Made by a program: the position numbers and the translations under genes. From positions 248,001-312,000 of the forward strand of contig JAFKAC010000037.1 in the NCBI GenBank assembly GCA_025766275.1: a DNA stretch of 64,000 nt, given 5' to 3'. This stretch comes from Lactarius indigo. Taxonomy: Eukaryota; Basidiomycota; Agaricomycetes; Russulales; Russulaceae. Shown one piece after another: positions 18,960 through 30,474 of this stretch. Below the pieces are notes generated by a model. The model had not been told where the DNA came from. It did not search any database and was given only the letters and a program-made list of their open reading frames with translations. Each line of letters begins with the position of its first letter. The stretch's first letter is position 1.

Positions 18960-19080
18960 TTTGACGAATTCCAAAGATCCAGTTCCGAGTCCTTATTATA
19001 GGAAGGGAAAACGCAGGAATGGGATCAATCCCACAAAGAATGTGTGATACGACGGAGAGCCATTATTTACTGGGGGATTT
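18960..19080 (+). pseudogene. Degenerate fragment of the P-loop GTPase family
   Basis: About 115 bp align base for base with the P-loop exon of the gene at 22526 (sequence around GTCCTTATTATAGGAAG, then ACGGAGAGCCATTATTTAC). The Walker A glycine-lysine codons are scrambled by substitutions and small indels. No other exon of the gene follows. A dead duplicate fragment. Confidence 0.65.
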
Positions 19081-21940
19081 AGGTACGTCACCAGCTCTTT
19101 CAAACAATCAGAAAGAGAAAGGACATGGAGACAGATGGAACTCACTGATCTTGTAGAGTACGGACACGAACGCTCCTCCTTGTCCAGCTGGCTGCAACAC
19201 CTGGCCGCCGGGTTGCACGTTGCACGACCAAGCATGAGTGAGTAGTACGATGCTTCCGGTCAACCAGTCCCCCGACGACTCCCACAGCTTCCTCTCACCG
19301 TGCCTTCTTTCCTCGCAGGTTCAAGCATTCTCAAAACATCCACATCAAGGGCGTGCCCAGTCTCATTAAGTCACTATCCATGGTCTCTTCGACATACTTA
19401 TTCTCCATCTCGATGTCCCTGTCCCAGTGAATGACGACCAGTGCTTCCGTGTTACACTTCCGCAGGAGGTGGGGTGCCTCCTCCAAGGGTTCTATTTCCC
19501 ACATTTCCAGAGTGCCGTTGCTCCACTCCCCTAGCTGCTTGTCATCCCTCCATCTCCAGATTTCCATCCTCCCAGCGGCCTCGTGCGAAGGGCCGGTACC
19601 ATCTCCGAGCTGGACATGGCTTGCGCTGATTTGTCGGTTTCACCTTCCCGCCCATGTTCCTTAGCATACTGACGCACACTATCCCTCCCAGTGCCCGGTC
19701 CTCCTTCCAAACGCGCCCCACCTGCCCACACATTCAGCTCGCCAGCATTCCTGGACTCCCCATCTGAGTCCGTGCATGTACCTCCTGCATCACCACCACC
19801 CCCAGCATATTATAGTGACTACTCCACAGACATTGGAGCAGCGCAGCCCCATGGCTCGCCCGACAGCAAGCGCGCCAGAGCCCTCTGATCTCTCTCTCAT
19901 TCGTCCTGGCGCCCGTCCCGTCCTCGTGGCTGCCTGTCCTTGCCCGTGTCTCAAAGCGCTTCAGCGCCACTGTGCAACTCGCGCTCTACCGTACCCTCAA
20001 GCTATCCGCCGACGACACCGACGCGTGTGTCGCTCGTGACGATGCTCATGCTGCGCGCCTACCCATCCGTGCGCAGCTTGTCATTTGTCCTAGCGCTAGC
20101 CCTGGCGCTCCGATCAAGGCGCGCACTGTCTGCGCTGGCGCTACCTGCCTTCGACACCAAGTTGCTCTCCCCCTTCTATACCACTTTCCTCTGACAGACT
20201 GGCACTAGGTCTCACTGCAAGCGCTGGACAAGCAAAGCAGATCGTTATTGTCAAATGCGCAGGGACTTCGGACGCTCTGCCTGCGGGTTTCTCTGCCGAC
20301 AGAGGCTGCGAAGGCGGAAGAAGACCCGTTGCGGCCCGCACTGTGGACGCGACCTCCACTGGGATCAGAATTATGCTGTGTCGTCTTTATTTCGAGGGCT
20401 TACTGGGAATTCGGGTGGGGAGAGAGGGTACGCGTGAACTAAGCTCATGTATGCTCGTTGTTCACAAAAAAGATGGATGTTTTCTTTCCGCGTATATCCT
20501 CCTCGTTCGATAAACACGCTCATTACGACTTGATCATTTTTCTTTAAAGATAAGGGGGCAGGTCTCCAGACAGCCTTTCTTTATCTGATCACTGCATGAT
20601 CGCTACCCGATATCCTCATATTATAGCTGTCTATAGTTCCATCGTAAAGCTCATATACATGCACATACTGATGTTAGTGGAAGATAGATAAGATCACTGA
20701 GACATCACTGTATTGCACCGAATACAGCTTTAACCAACCTAATCGACTTGACCGTCGTCCACCGGAACCAGTTCGAACGGATACGCATCTCAGCTGATAT
20801 AATGCGACTGTTTGCGCCGTCGTTCGGCCAATATACCACGAGAAAGCAGAGGAGTGCGCTGGTGCAGTGTCAAGGGACTTGTGCGCTGGTACCAGGTCGG
20901 GAAGCTGGAGCGTAACGTTAGGGTCATGGGTGGAGGAGCTTCAGTCGGGTATGCATGGAGACGGAAGGCAAGTACCGATCTTGTCGAGCCCGAAAGGAAC
21001 CACTTGCCCTCCGCCTCGCGCCCGCGCACGTCCTCCTCGATTGGCCGGCTGCGCCACCCAACTAGCCCGTGCCCGTCAAGCACGAGTAATATGGTGGCGA
21101 GCTCGTGTGTATAGAACTGCTACTACAACTGCTCCTTCGTCATGCCAGAGGGGAAGGCCGCTAGGCACACGAACGACAAAAGTTTGGACTTGACGTCGTC
21201 GGGTCTTCGCAACGCGGGTTATGTGGCGGGGACTGGGAAGAACTGATCAGTGGTCAGGTCGGTGAGCAATATGGAGAGGATTGCGCACTCTTTCTCTGCG
21301 TCGCTGACCCTGAGATTGCGCTAGTGGACACCTGAATCCATTTCGAGATCTGAGTTTGACCGAAGTCCCGAGCAAAGACAATTGGGTACTTACTTCACTT
21401 GAGGGGTGGGCTTGTTTTTTGCGCGTTGTTGAGAGAGTCGCAAGGGGGACGTCGTTGAGTTGACTGTTTCTGATGCTGAGAAAGGTTGGGTACTACTTGA
21501 CTCTTGAGAGAAATGCCAACGGCTGCAAGTCGGGCCAAACGGCGCAGTGATATCCAGCATCATCAGTGAGTCGACGGGAGTTGGCAGTTCCAGGCAAGTT
21601 GTCGCAGACAAAAAGTTGGAACAGACGACTCGAGCTCATGGTGGCGCGTCACTGTTTCACACACTCGTCCGTGTAACTCGAGTCACTCGTCACCGCGTCA
21701 CCGCGTCACCCGTCACGACTTGCGTCCTTGCCTCTGACAGTCATTCACACATCCATCTTTGCTTCATCAGGGTTCTTCACAAGGCACCCCAAGCTTAAAC
21801 AACCAAATTCCTTATATCTTGGGATGGGATCTAATTCAAGATCTGCAACTGATATAGACGATCGACCTCAGTTCGTTCGAACGGCTTCCTCTCGCCGAGC
21901 ATAGACTGACCGAATCACGCACAGAGTTATTTATTTGAAA
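19081..21940. other. No gene assigned
   Basis: Several short frames exist. A minus-strand frame at 19331-19567 and a proline/serine-rich plus-strand frame at 19691-19888 have somewhat protein-like composition, but I see no motif, intron set or paralogue that would make them genes. GC-rich patches around 19.7-20.2 and 20.8-21.2 kb keep many frames open by chance. Confidence 0.35.
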
Positions 21941-21983
21941 GGTATATAGAACCTACCATTGCTTCTCAAAAGAATTGATATAG

Positions 21984-22424
21984 TTGCGTAGAAATATCTG
22001 TCGATTTTATCAAGACACGTCCCACATCCGACCTCGAGCTGGTTTTCAAAGACGATGCCGGTGTCACACACAAGTCTAACAAGTTCAAGAACGGCGCCCT
22101 TGTTCACTGGGACCCCAACATGTTCGTGTCATTAGCCATGTTTTTTCCCTCACCCGTCGAGTGCTAATTATTCCGCGTAGCTATGTCAAGACCCACACAA
22201 AAGCTACGTTGACCATCGAGCGGGCGCTGTTCAAAATAAGGGTCGCTAAAGTTTCCGTCGAGTTTATGCCATATAAGTTTGGAGACGATAAGGTCGTCCG
22301 CCTGGAAGGTGGTGGTGCCTTTCCTCCCAGTACAATCCGCTTCTTACTGAGCGGCTTCACAGATAGCGACCATCGCGTTGCCGTGACTTTTGTTTACACG
22401 AAATCCAAATCGGTGGGTCTTTGA
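21984..22424 (+). CDS. Hypothetical beta-rich protein, two or more exons, upstream of the GTPase
   Basis: An exon from 21984 (after a TATAG acceptor) to 22121 reads VEISVDFIKTRPTSDLEL and onward to HWDPN. A 59-nt intron (GTTCGT...GCTAAT...CGTAG, 22122-22180) then joins to an exon reading YVKTHTKATLTIERALFKI and ending at TGA near 22424. Joining the exons keeps one frame. Alternating hydrophobic/polar residues suggest a beta-sandwich domain of C2-like size; I recognise no family. The 5' end is unclear: an ATG at 21822 starts a short frame (MGSNSRSATDIDD) that may be an earlier exon. The GTPase gene starts 100 bp downstream on the same strand, so this may be its N-terminal part in some relatives. 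Confidence 0.45.
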
Positions 22425-22525
22425 TTGTTCTCTAGTGCCAGAAAGCCGTTGAATTCCTCCTATAGTCGGCAGACGTCACTCGCGATCTTGACCCTCGAGC
22501 CACCTTCCCAAACACCATTGCTCCA

Positions 22526-25500
22526 ATGGACATACAGCAACCCCGTCGTCGAATTCCAGAAATCAAGTTCCGCGTGCTTATTATAGGCAGAGCAAACGCA
22601 GGAAAGACGTCTATCCTGCAGAGAATCTGCGAAACAACAGAGAGCCCCATCATTTACCGGGGAGGGGAGGAAGTACGTAGTCCACCCTTTTTGTCCGCGA
22701 ACCTGATCTCACTGCCGACCAGGTTAAACTCGATCCGTCCATGGATGTAAGTGATAGTAGGATTCTCTTCGGTCGTCTTAAACACGAAGCCAGCGAGGCG
22801 AGCACGGAATCGACGACGAACTCGTGTTCTCTAATCATAAGGGCTACGTTTTCCACGACTCGTGTGGAATTGAGGCAGGTAGCGCCAAGGAACTCATGAT
22901 TCTGCAAGAGTTCATTCGACGCAAGTGTGGAGAAAGGCGACTGGCAAACAGATTGCATGCGATATGGTTTGGACTGTCAAGTGTTCACGATTATGACAAC
23001 TAACGGTCATGGTTTTTGAGGTACTGCGTCCCAATGGACAACCAACGGCCACAGCTCGATCTCAAATTTTTCAAGGACATCTGTCCTGACGGAAACGGTG
23101 TGTCATTACGGACGTCCGTGACTAGATTAACCAGATAATTTTCAGTCCCTATCGTTGCTGTATTTACAAAATATGATCAATTCCTACGAAATGTCCAAAT
23201 CTATGTGGAGGATTTCGGAGGCCCAGATGACAATGTATCGGATGTGGCGGAGAAACAATTTGAAGAGCACTACTTGCGTGCACTGGATGATGGTGTTAGA
23301 TTCGTACGATTAGAAAGTGAGTGGAGGGCCAGATACGAGAGTTACGTGCTAATACTTTTGGGCAGAAATGCACAAGCAAAATATGGGCTGCGATAAGCTT
23401 ATTGAGACGACAGCTGCAGCTTTAAATGACGACATCGTCGGATTGATGCTTTTGGCCGTGCAGAACGGTAATTTAGAATTGAGTGTTAAAGAAGCTTTGA
23501 GGCGGTGAGTGTGCTAATGGGAGTGCAATGTGAGCGACAATGACGATGAGCATAGCAGTGCCGGTTCCCATACTGACATGGGGGTCAGAGAAATAGTTCG
23601 GCAGTGTCTCATCCCGTTTCCACAAATCTGGGTGAGTATCGATAAGGCGATACAGTAAATTGTGGTACAGGATTGATAATTGATAATCTTTGATACTGCC
23701 TGACTACTAGTGGGTGAGTGGCTGCCATGGCTCTCTGTGTTTCAAATCTGCTGACGATGGCTGTCCTCGGCTATCCAGAGAGTGAGTGGCTGCTGTGACT
23801 CTCTGTTTCGAGCCAGCTGACGACAGTTTTCCTTGGCTCTCCAGTTCGTGAGTGGCTGCTGTGGCTCTCTGTGTTTTGAACCTGCTGATGACGGCTGTCC
23901 TCGCCTCTCCAGATAGTGAGTGACTGTCGTGTCTATCTGTGTTTCGAGCCTGCTGACGACGGCTGTCCTCGGCTTTTCAGGGAGTGAGTGGCTACCGTGA
24001 CTGTCTGTGCTTCTAGCCTACTGATGACGGCTGTCCTCGCCTCTCCAGATAGTGAGTGACTGTCGTGTCTATCTGTGTTTCGAGCCTGCTGACGACGGCT
24101 GTCCTCGGCTCTCCAGGGAGTGAGTGGCTGCTGTGACTCTCTGTGTTTCGAGCCTGCTGACGACGGCTATCCTCGGCTCTCCAGAGAGTGAGTGGCTGCC
24201 GTGACTCTCTGTGTTTCGAGCCTGCTGACGACAACTGTCCTCGCCTCTCCAGCTCGTGAGTGGCTGCCGTGACTCTCTGTGTTTTGAGCCTGCTGACGAT
24301 GGCTGTCCTCGCCTCTCCAGTTCGTGAGTGACTGTTGTGTCTATCTGTGTTTCGAGCCTGCTGACGATGGCTTCCTCGGCTGTCCAGGAAGTGAGTGGCT
24401 GCCGTGACTCTCTGTGTTTCGAGCCTGCTGACGACGGCTGTCCTCGGCTCTCCAGAGAGTGAGTGGCTGCCGTGACTCTGTGTCTCAAGCCTGCTGACAA
24501 CAGCTGTCCTCGCCTCTCCAGAGAGTGAGTGGCTGCCATGACTGTCTGTGTTTCGAGCCTGCTGACGACAGCTGTCCTCGCCTCTCCAGAGAGTGAGTGG
24601 CTGCCATGACTGTCTGTGTTTCGAGCCTGCTGATGACGGCTGTTCTCGCCTCTCCAGGATGTGAGTGGCTGCCGTGACTCTCTGTGTTTCGAGCCTGCTG
24701 ACGACAGCTGTCCTTGGCTTTCCAGGAAGTGAGTGGCTGCCGTGACTCTGTGTCTCGAGCCTGCTGACGACAGCTCTCCTCGCCTCTCCAGAGAGTGAGT
24801 GGCTGTCGTGACTCTCTGTGTCTCGAGCCTGCTGACGACAGCTGTCCTCGCCTCTCCAGAGAGTGAGTGGCTGCCGTAGCTCTCTGTGTTTCGAGCCCGC
24901 TGACGATGGCTGTCCTTGGCTCTCCAGGAAGTGAGTGGCTGCCGTGACTCTCTGTGTTTCAAGCCTGTTGACGACGGCTGTCCTCGCCTCTCCAGATAGT
25001 GAGTGACTGTTGTGTCTATCTGTGTTTCGAGCCTGCTGACGACAGCTGTCCTCGCCTCTCCAGCTCGTGAGCGGCTGCCATGACTCTGTGTTTTGAGCCT
25101 GCTGACGACAGCTGTCCTCGCCTCTCCAGCTCGTGAGTGGCTGCCGTGACTCTCTGTGTTTTGAGCCTGCTGACGATGGCTGTCCTCGCCACTCCAGTTC
25201 GTGAGTGGCTGCTGTGTGTCGCTGTGTTTCGAGCCTGCTGACGATGACTGTCCTCCACTCTCCAGCCTGTGAGTGGCTGCTGTGTGTCGCTGTGTTTCAA
25301 GCCTGCTGACGACGGCTGTCCTTGGCTCTCCAGGAAGCGAGTGGCTGCCGTGGCTCTCTGTGTTTCGAGCCTGCTGACGACGGCTGTCCTTGGCTCCCCA
25401 GGTCGTGAGTGGCTGCCATGTGTCACTGTGTCTTGAGCCAGCTGATGACTCTTGCCCTCGGATCTTCAGGATGTGAGTTACCATATGCCTTTCTGCATCT

Positions 25501-26239
25501 TTTTACCTGTTGATTATACCTGTCTTTGACTATTCATCAATCTCACTCATCCCTGATCAACTAGAGCGTGCGTGCTTGCTCCCTTTTATAGCTTGCTAAT
25601 GGTGTTTACCTCTAGTTTTCCAGTTTGTAAGTGCTTTCGGTATATTCACCGAACCAAAAATCTCACTTGTCCTTCAGACAGTGCAGATTATGTCACTGCC
25701 CGCCATTCGAAATGTGTTCTTTTTGTACTACATTCATCTATCCCTGGCTTACGATTTTTATCTCTCTAGCTTACTGCCACCGGTCTTGGCACCGGTTATC
25801 ATTTGATTCTCGGTATTTCACATCATTATCTTTAGCGCCTATTTGACTTTTGTCTAAGCTCTCATCCTCATCTTGAAGCATGCCAGCTTATTATGTCTCT
25901 CAAACATGTCACCTGAATTAGCTTTAACCCATGCGGACGTTTGCTATTGGGATGCAAACATTGCCTCGAAAATTCAACAATACCTCGCTGCACCTCAAGA
26001 GCACTCTGACGAGTCATTTGCAAGCTTTATTATGTCCACTGATTTCGTTCGTTTGTTTTTATATCTTTTAATATATTGTCTCAATCTTTTAGTACAGTCC
26101 TACTCTTCGGTCGAAACCACATTTTCACAGACATGATCGTTGGTTTAGGCCGTTCTGGGAATCAATATTCCCATGCAAGTTTATCTTCGTACTGGAGTTG
26201 AGCAACACCGCATGGAAGATAGTTAGATCTATTATTTAA
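22526..26239 (+). CDS. P-loop GTPase with a 3' region made of one-codon exons (possibly decayed at the end)
   Basis: ATG at 22526. Seven exons join in frame: 22526-22672, 22723-22746, 22794-22966, 23021-23097, 23146-23316, 23366-23504 and 23556-23631 (807 nt, 269 codons). The product starts MDIQQPRRRIPEIKFRVLII and has the P-loop GRANAGKTS (GxxxxGKT), a DSCGIEAGS switch-like segment, and TKYD (the NKxD/TKxD base-recognition motif) after VPIVAVF; this is the G-domain family expanded in Agaricomycetes. After exon 7 (ending QIW in phase 0) come about 30 consecutive 3-nt exons between GT-AG introns, most in the tandem array at 23714-25472. Distal exons are weaker: a block reading SPELALTHADVCYWDANI near 25905, and a last exon with HRHDRWFRPFWESIFPCK ending TAA at 26239, both paralogous to 28.9-29.6 kb. 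A TAA at 25855-25857, if exonic, would end the protein early. Role unknown; probably nucleotide-dependent signalling or defence. Confidence 0.7.
23714..25472 (+). repeat. Tandem array of about 26 intron-like 68-bp units, each followed by exactly 3 nt
   Basis: Each unit has a GTGAGTG donor, a GCTGAC-type branch motif, a pyrimidine-rich stretch and a CTCTCCAG acceptor (about 65 nt), followed by 3 nt and the next GTGAGT. I read 27 such triplets including the one before the array (23711-23713) and the last (25470-25472): AGA 7, GAA 4, TTC 3, ATA 3, CTC 3, GGA 2, GAT 2 and TGG, CCT, GTC once each. None is a stop. One unit has a GC donor (GCGAGTGG). Unit length varies slightly, the triplet length never. 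If every intron is removed the triplets add 27 codons in phase 0 to the GTPase. Because 68 is not a multiple of three, unspliced reading gives no repeated peptide. Confidence 0.9.
25473..25769 (+). other. Three further 3-nt exons between non-repeated introns
   Basis: Downstream of the array the pattern continues with unrelated intron sequences: AGC (25565-25567) before GTGCGTG, TTT (25624-25626) between TTTTCCAG and GTAAGTG, and ACA (25678-25680) between CCTTCAG and GTGCAG. These introns are not copies of the 68-bp unit, so the one-codon exons are not only a by-product of the repeat. Confidence 0.55.
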
Positions 26240-28321
26240 TGGTCTAGGAATCGTGTACTATTTGAGCCATGTATGATGTGTACGATCGAACTCGATGTCA
26301 TAGATTGCATCCACCCCCAATCATTCGTCCGCTCACGCTTCAGTTGCCACCCTCTTTGCAGCCTCTACTATCACTGGTCCGTACAACCACAGCGGGTGCA
26401 CACGTCTCGGCGGTCAAAGTGGTAGATGCAGATGTAGAATACACAGTGGCGTTAAAGGGTACAACACCTGCCATATCCGTGTGCCGCTTGATCGTGTGAT
26501 TGAGCCTGGTGACCTTTTTGGGGTCTGGGACAGGGAGCCGTGTGGGGTGCCCTCATCTGACAGTGCGATCTCTGCAAAGCTATGTCTTTGAAACGTACTG
26601 TCAGAGGTGCTCTGTCCAGCTTATGGGCGCCATGCATAGGAACGTAACCAGGGTTTCGTTCGCCTGCTCATGGATCAGCTTGAATTGGTGGTGCTGTGAG
26701 GAATTGGCCCTCCTCGTCTTCCCTGTATACATGCGCGAGTTCGTGCAAGGGCTGTAGGCATGTGGTTCTGTCGTTTGTTTGAGGCCGGTAATGACTAGAC
26801 ACGATGTTGGTGATGTTATTGAGCAAGCACTCTCTTGAATCGGACCCTGGTGTCCTGACTGAGTCGGATGAGCGGGGTGCCTAGGAGTTAGGGGCACACA
26901 ACGCAGAATGAGTAGAATGTGGATATTGTAGGTCTGGCCCACATGCTCTTGGGCATTTTCTGGGCGGAGACAATGATATCTCAAGCATCGAGACCAAGTG
27001 AAGCTACTCAATAATACAAGTGTGCAGGTTTCACGGTGGACCAGAGGGAAATTTATGGCATGGACCAGAGCAGCGCAATGGCCGATATACAAGTACTCTA
27101 CACCCGACTCAAGGCTTCTCGAGAACTATTGCCTCAAATGGGTATTCGCTTGCAAGTGCGTTCAAACAAGTCCAAAGAGACGCATCGCGGAAGGAAGGTC
27201 ACTGGTCCAATGTTTTTCCTCTCCGAATTCTCCCCTTGCCGATCTTTATGATGCGACAGTGCTACTTTCCACTAGTTCTGCATTGCATTTGTAGTTCAAC
27301 GTGCCATAATTGTATCACTGTGCGACTCCGAGACTCTCCGTCGTCCAGGTGAGCATGTCAGTCGCTACCGCTTTCAGCGAGTCAGTCTCATTCGAAACAG
27401 CTTTGTTTGCGTCAACGACTCGCCGCCATCGATATCTTTTCACACATCGCCAGAGATGGCTTCCTGTCGCTTTTCAATCCCCCCTGCAGTACTGAAGTGT
27501 GCAGCGTCCCTACCCTTTATTTAATGCCCACAACTTCAAGTTCATCCCACTCCAGAACACAGGGCACTGTGTCATAAGGACTAACACGCGTAAACCTCAG
27601 TTCCTAAGCTATATTTGGTCTAACCTATGTCAACACTCCCTCCTCTCTGACCAGGGGTCCCGCCACCACCAAACCGGAAACGTCATGCGGTCAAAGTTCC
27701 TCGCCGACTTCAAATACTTACTACACTAGTACTCGTAATGTCTAGTAAAGACTCCAAACCATCCCCATCGCCGCTTTGCGCATAACACCGATGCGATTTC
27801 TCCATCTGTGTTGCTGGACGAAATCAGGATACTATCGGGATCTCGTCTTCGGTGGGCAACGCCGTGCCGTGGTCGATGTCTCACAGCGGACTCTCTCCTC
27901 GCGCCCACGCTTGGATGGCGGGCATCCACGCCATTGCAGAAGCAGGATAGCAGGAGATGACCTCGAGTTTGAAGCCCCAGAGAAGGTCCACGCCAACGCT
28001 CATTGGTCTGTCCATGTTGTCCCGGTAGCCGCTAAGCCTCGCGGGTGCAAAGCTTGGGGTGGTCGCAGAGGTAGATACAGACGCAAACGCGGCACAGCAA
28101 GGTGGAGGCTAGGAGCACGCTGTCCGCTGTGCGTGTGCGGAAGGACAGCTCCAACGAGTCTTTCGGCCTGGTGACCTTTTCAGGCCAAATACGGGGAGGC
28201 ATGCATCGGCCTGTGCAATTTTCGTGAAGCTCCGTCCTTAACGCATCGAGTCAGAAGAATGGGACTGGAGGATGTGGGCAAGTGAACGAACACCAAACGA
28301 GGCGCGGAGGGTCCTGTCCAG
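26240..28321. other. No intact gene; diverged duplicated blocks
   Basis: Segments around 26.40-26.62 kb and 28.05-28.32 kb share scattered sequence (for example GCCTGGTGACCTTTT) and sit before the later array, so they are probably diverged copies of one unit. Near 26.47-26.58 kb a plus-strand frame reads RVPLDRVIEPGDLFGVWD, protein-like but short and stopped. Other frames are not supported. Confidence 0.4.
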
Positions 28322-28857
28322 CTGGTGAGCAGCTGTGGTGACTTGGTGCATTTCGAGCCTGCTGACGATGGCTGTCCTCGGCTCTCCAGCATGTGAGTGG
28401 TTTCCAAAATTTCAAGCTTACCGGCAATAGCTGTCCTCGGCTGTCCAGTTGGTGAGTGGTTGTTGTGGCTCAGTACGTTTCAAGCTTAGTGATGACGGCC
28501 ATCCTCGGCTGTCCATCATGTGAGCAGCTGCTGTGGCTCAGTGCATTTCAAGCCTACCGACAACGGCTGTCCTCTGCTCTCCAGTCCGTGAGTGGCTGCC
28601 ATGGCTCGGTGCTTTTCAAGCCTACTGACGACAGCCATCCTCGGCTCTCCAGAAAGTGAGTGGCTGCCATGGATCAATGCGTTTCAAGCCTACTAATGAT
28701 GGCTGTCCCTGACTCTCCAGTTTGTAAGTGGCTGCGGTGTCTCGGGGCGTTTCAAGCCTACTGATGACGGCTGTCTTTGACCCCTAGTTGGTAAGTGGTT
28801 GCAGTGATTGGGGCCTTTCAAGCCTCCTCATCAGGCCTATACTCGGCTTTCCAGGAA
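28322..28857 (+). repeat. Second, older array of intron-like units with 3-nt exons
   Basis: Nine triplets (CTG, CAT, TTG, CAT, TCC, AAA, TTT, TTG, GAA) separate eight units related to those at 23.7 kb but visibly more diverged from each other. All eight donors are intact (GTGAGC, GTGAGT or GTAAGT). Seven of eight acceptors are intact; one reads CCAT instead of CCAG before the second CAT. Branch-like motifs (CTGAC, CTACTAAT, TGATGAC) persist in most. The spacing of exactly 3 nt is kept throughout. Confidence 0.85.
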
Positions 28858-29617
28858 GTGAGTAGTCGTTTCCTCGGCCTGTTTCTTCGCTTGTTGATCA
28901 CGCTTGTCCTTGACCTTCCATTGATCCTACTCATTCCTGGCCCTCAAGTGCGTGCGTGCCGCATGCACTTCAAGTTCTTTCCAGCCTGTTAATCGTGTTT
29001 AGCTTTGGTTATCTTCTTTGTAAGTGCTCCCCGTATGTTCACTCAACCAAGTATAAGGCAATGCAGGCTACGTCATTTTCCACCCTTCAAAATGTGTTAT
29101 TTTCGTATCACAACCATCTTTCTCTGTCGCTTATGAAATTTATTTCTCTAGCTCACCCACAAAAGTCATCGTGATCCTCATTTGATCTTTGGTATTGCAC
29201 TCTATCGTGTTTAGAGCATATTTAACCTCTGTGGAAGGTGCTATCATTATCTTCAAGCACACCACGTTCTTACGTCTCTCGGGCCTCTCAGCCGAATCCG
29301 CACTGACTCGGGCGGAGCTGGACTATCGAGAGACGAAGGTCGACTTGAAAATTCAACGACACCTTACGAGGTCTTCTCACTGAAAAGACTCTGTTGTGCT
29401 ATCTGCACGCTTTATTATGACTACGGATATTGGTTCTTTTTTACTCTTGCGTCTGTTATGATAATATCTAATCATGCTTCTAGGGCTATCTCAGTCCCTA
29501 TCTCAGTCCTTGAACGAGCTTTTAGTGCCCGCCCAATCTTCTGTCGAAACACACGTGCATAGAAAAGACCATCGGTTTAAACGGTTTTGGAAACCCGTAT
29601 TTCCGCGCACGTCTTGA
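28858..29617 (+). pseudogene. C-terminal part of a second GTPase-family copy without its G domain
   Basis: The sequence after the second array matches the 3' end of the gene at 22526 in order: a TGC triplet before GTGCGTG, a GTAAGTG donor, a coding block reading FLRLSGLSAESALTRAELDY and a last exon with HRKDHRFKRFWKPVFPRTS ending TGA at 29617. An acceptor seen at 25623 in the first copy is lost here, and a TGA follows LTRSSH. No P-loop exon is found upstream of the array, so this is a 5'-truncated copy. Confidence 0.6.
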
Positions 29618-30474
29618 GGGTCACCACAAGGAAGGTTTAATAGATGCTGTGTCGGGTGGTCTAGCAATTGTGTAGTCGAGTCTATGATGTATACGTCATT
29701 CGGTATTGTTGTTGTCGTTTCACCAAATCCGGTTTCTGTTCGTGAGATGGGAGAAGTCCATTACTATGTATGATCAACGATCAACAAATGATTCGATTTT
29801 GGAGAGCTGTAAGGATAGACTTTCACTTCACTTTCCCTCTACCCACCAACCGCCGGCAGTGACCACTCGTAGTATGTTTCATAGAGGCTCTTCGGCGCTT
29901 ATACAAGCGGCTCTCCAGCGCATTGTACCGGAGAGAGGGTTGTTGAGATCGTGCTCGAAGTCTCAGACCGCATACTACTACGGTCATCATTGCTGCTAAC
30001 AACACTAGGCCGCCCGATGGTCACAGGGTCAGTCTGGGGAGCGCGTCCGCCGTGTCCATCTGGAAGCCTGAGAGCATGTGGTCCGAGCCTGGAGACGTTT
30101 TTTTTTTGGGCCGAAGCGGGCTCCCAGGCAAATCGGATGGGCGACCTGGGCTGACACTGAACGACCCAGGGAGTCAGGGCCAAGTCGTAGAAACAAAAGT
30201 ATCAGGAAGACTCGGGAGACCAGAGACTGGGGCTCGCACGCGCCGAATGCCCATTCTATTGATATTGGATCTTCACCCACATCGCTAGCAGAGCGCATAC
30301 TCAATCAGACCAGACCGGGAAAACTATGCACAGGGTATGTTACCAGGGGTATAAATGGCGACACGACATGGATAGATAAAGCGATAAGTATGTTATGTAC
30401 ATCCAAAAGGCACGACCACCCTGTCCGCGTAGTAGTGACTTAACCAGACCCGTCAAATAAGACATCGTTGTCAC
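29618..30474. other. No recognisable gene
   Basis: Short overlapping frames on both strands near 29.9-30.3 kb; a poly-T run at about 30100. Probably intergenic. Confidence 0.4.

Noticed and set aside
23714..25472. CRISPR-like array
   Set aside because: The repeats are about 68 bp with 3-nt gaps and no spacers, in a eukaryotic intron-rich gene.
24069..25484. A 471-codon open frame on the minus strand through the 23.7 kb array
   Set aside because: The 68-bp unit happens to lack stops in all three minus frames. The frame has no gene-like ends, and the plus strand carries consistent splice signals and the coding context.
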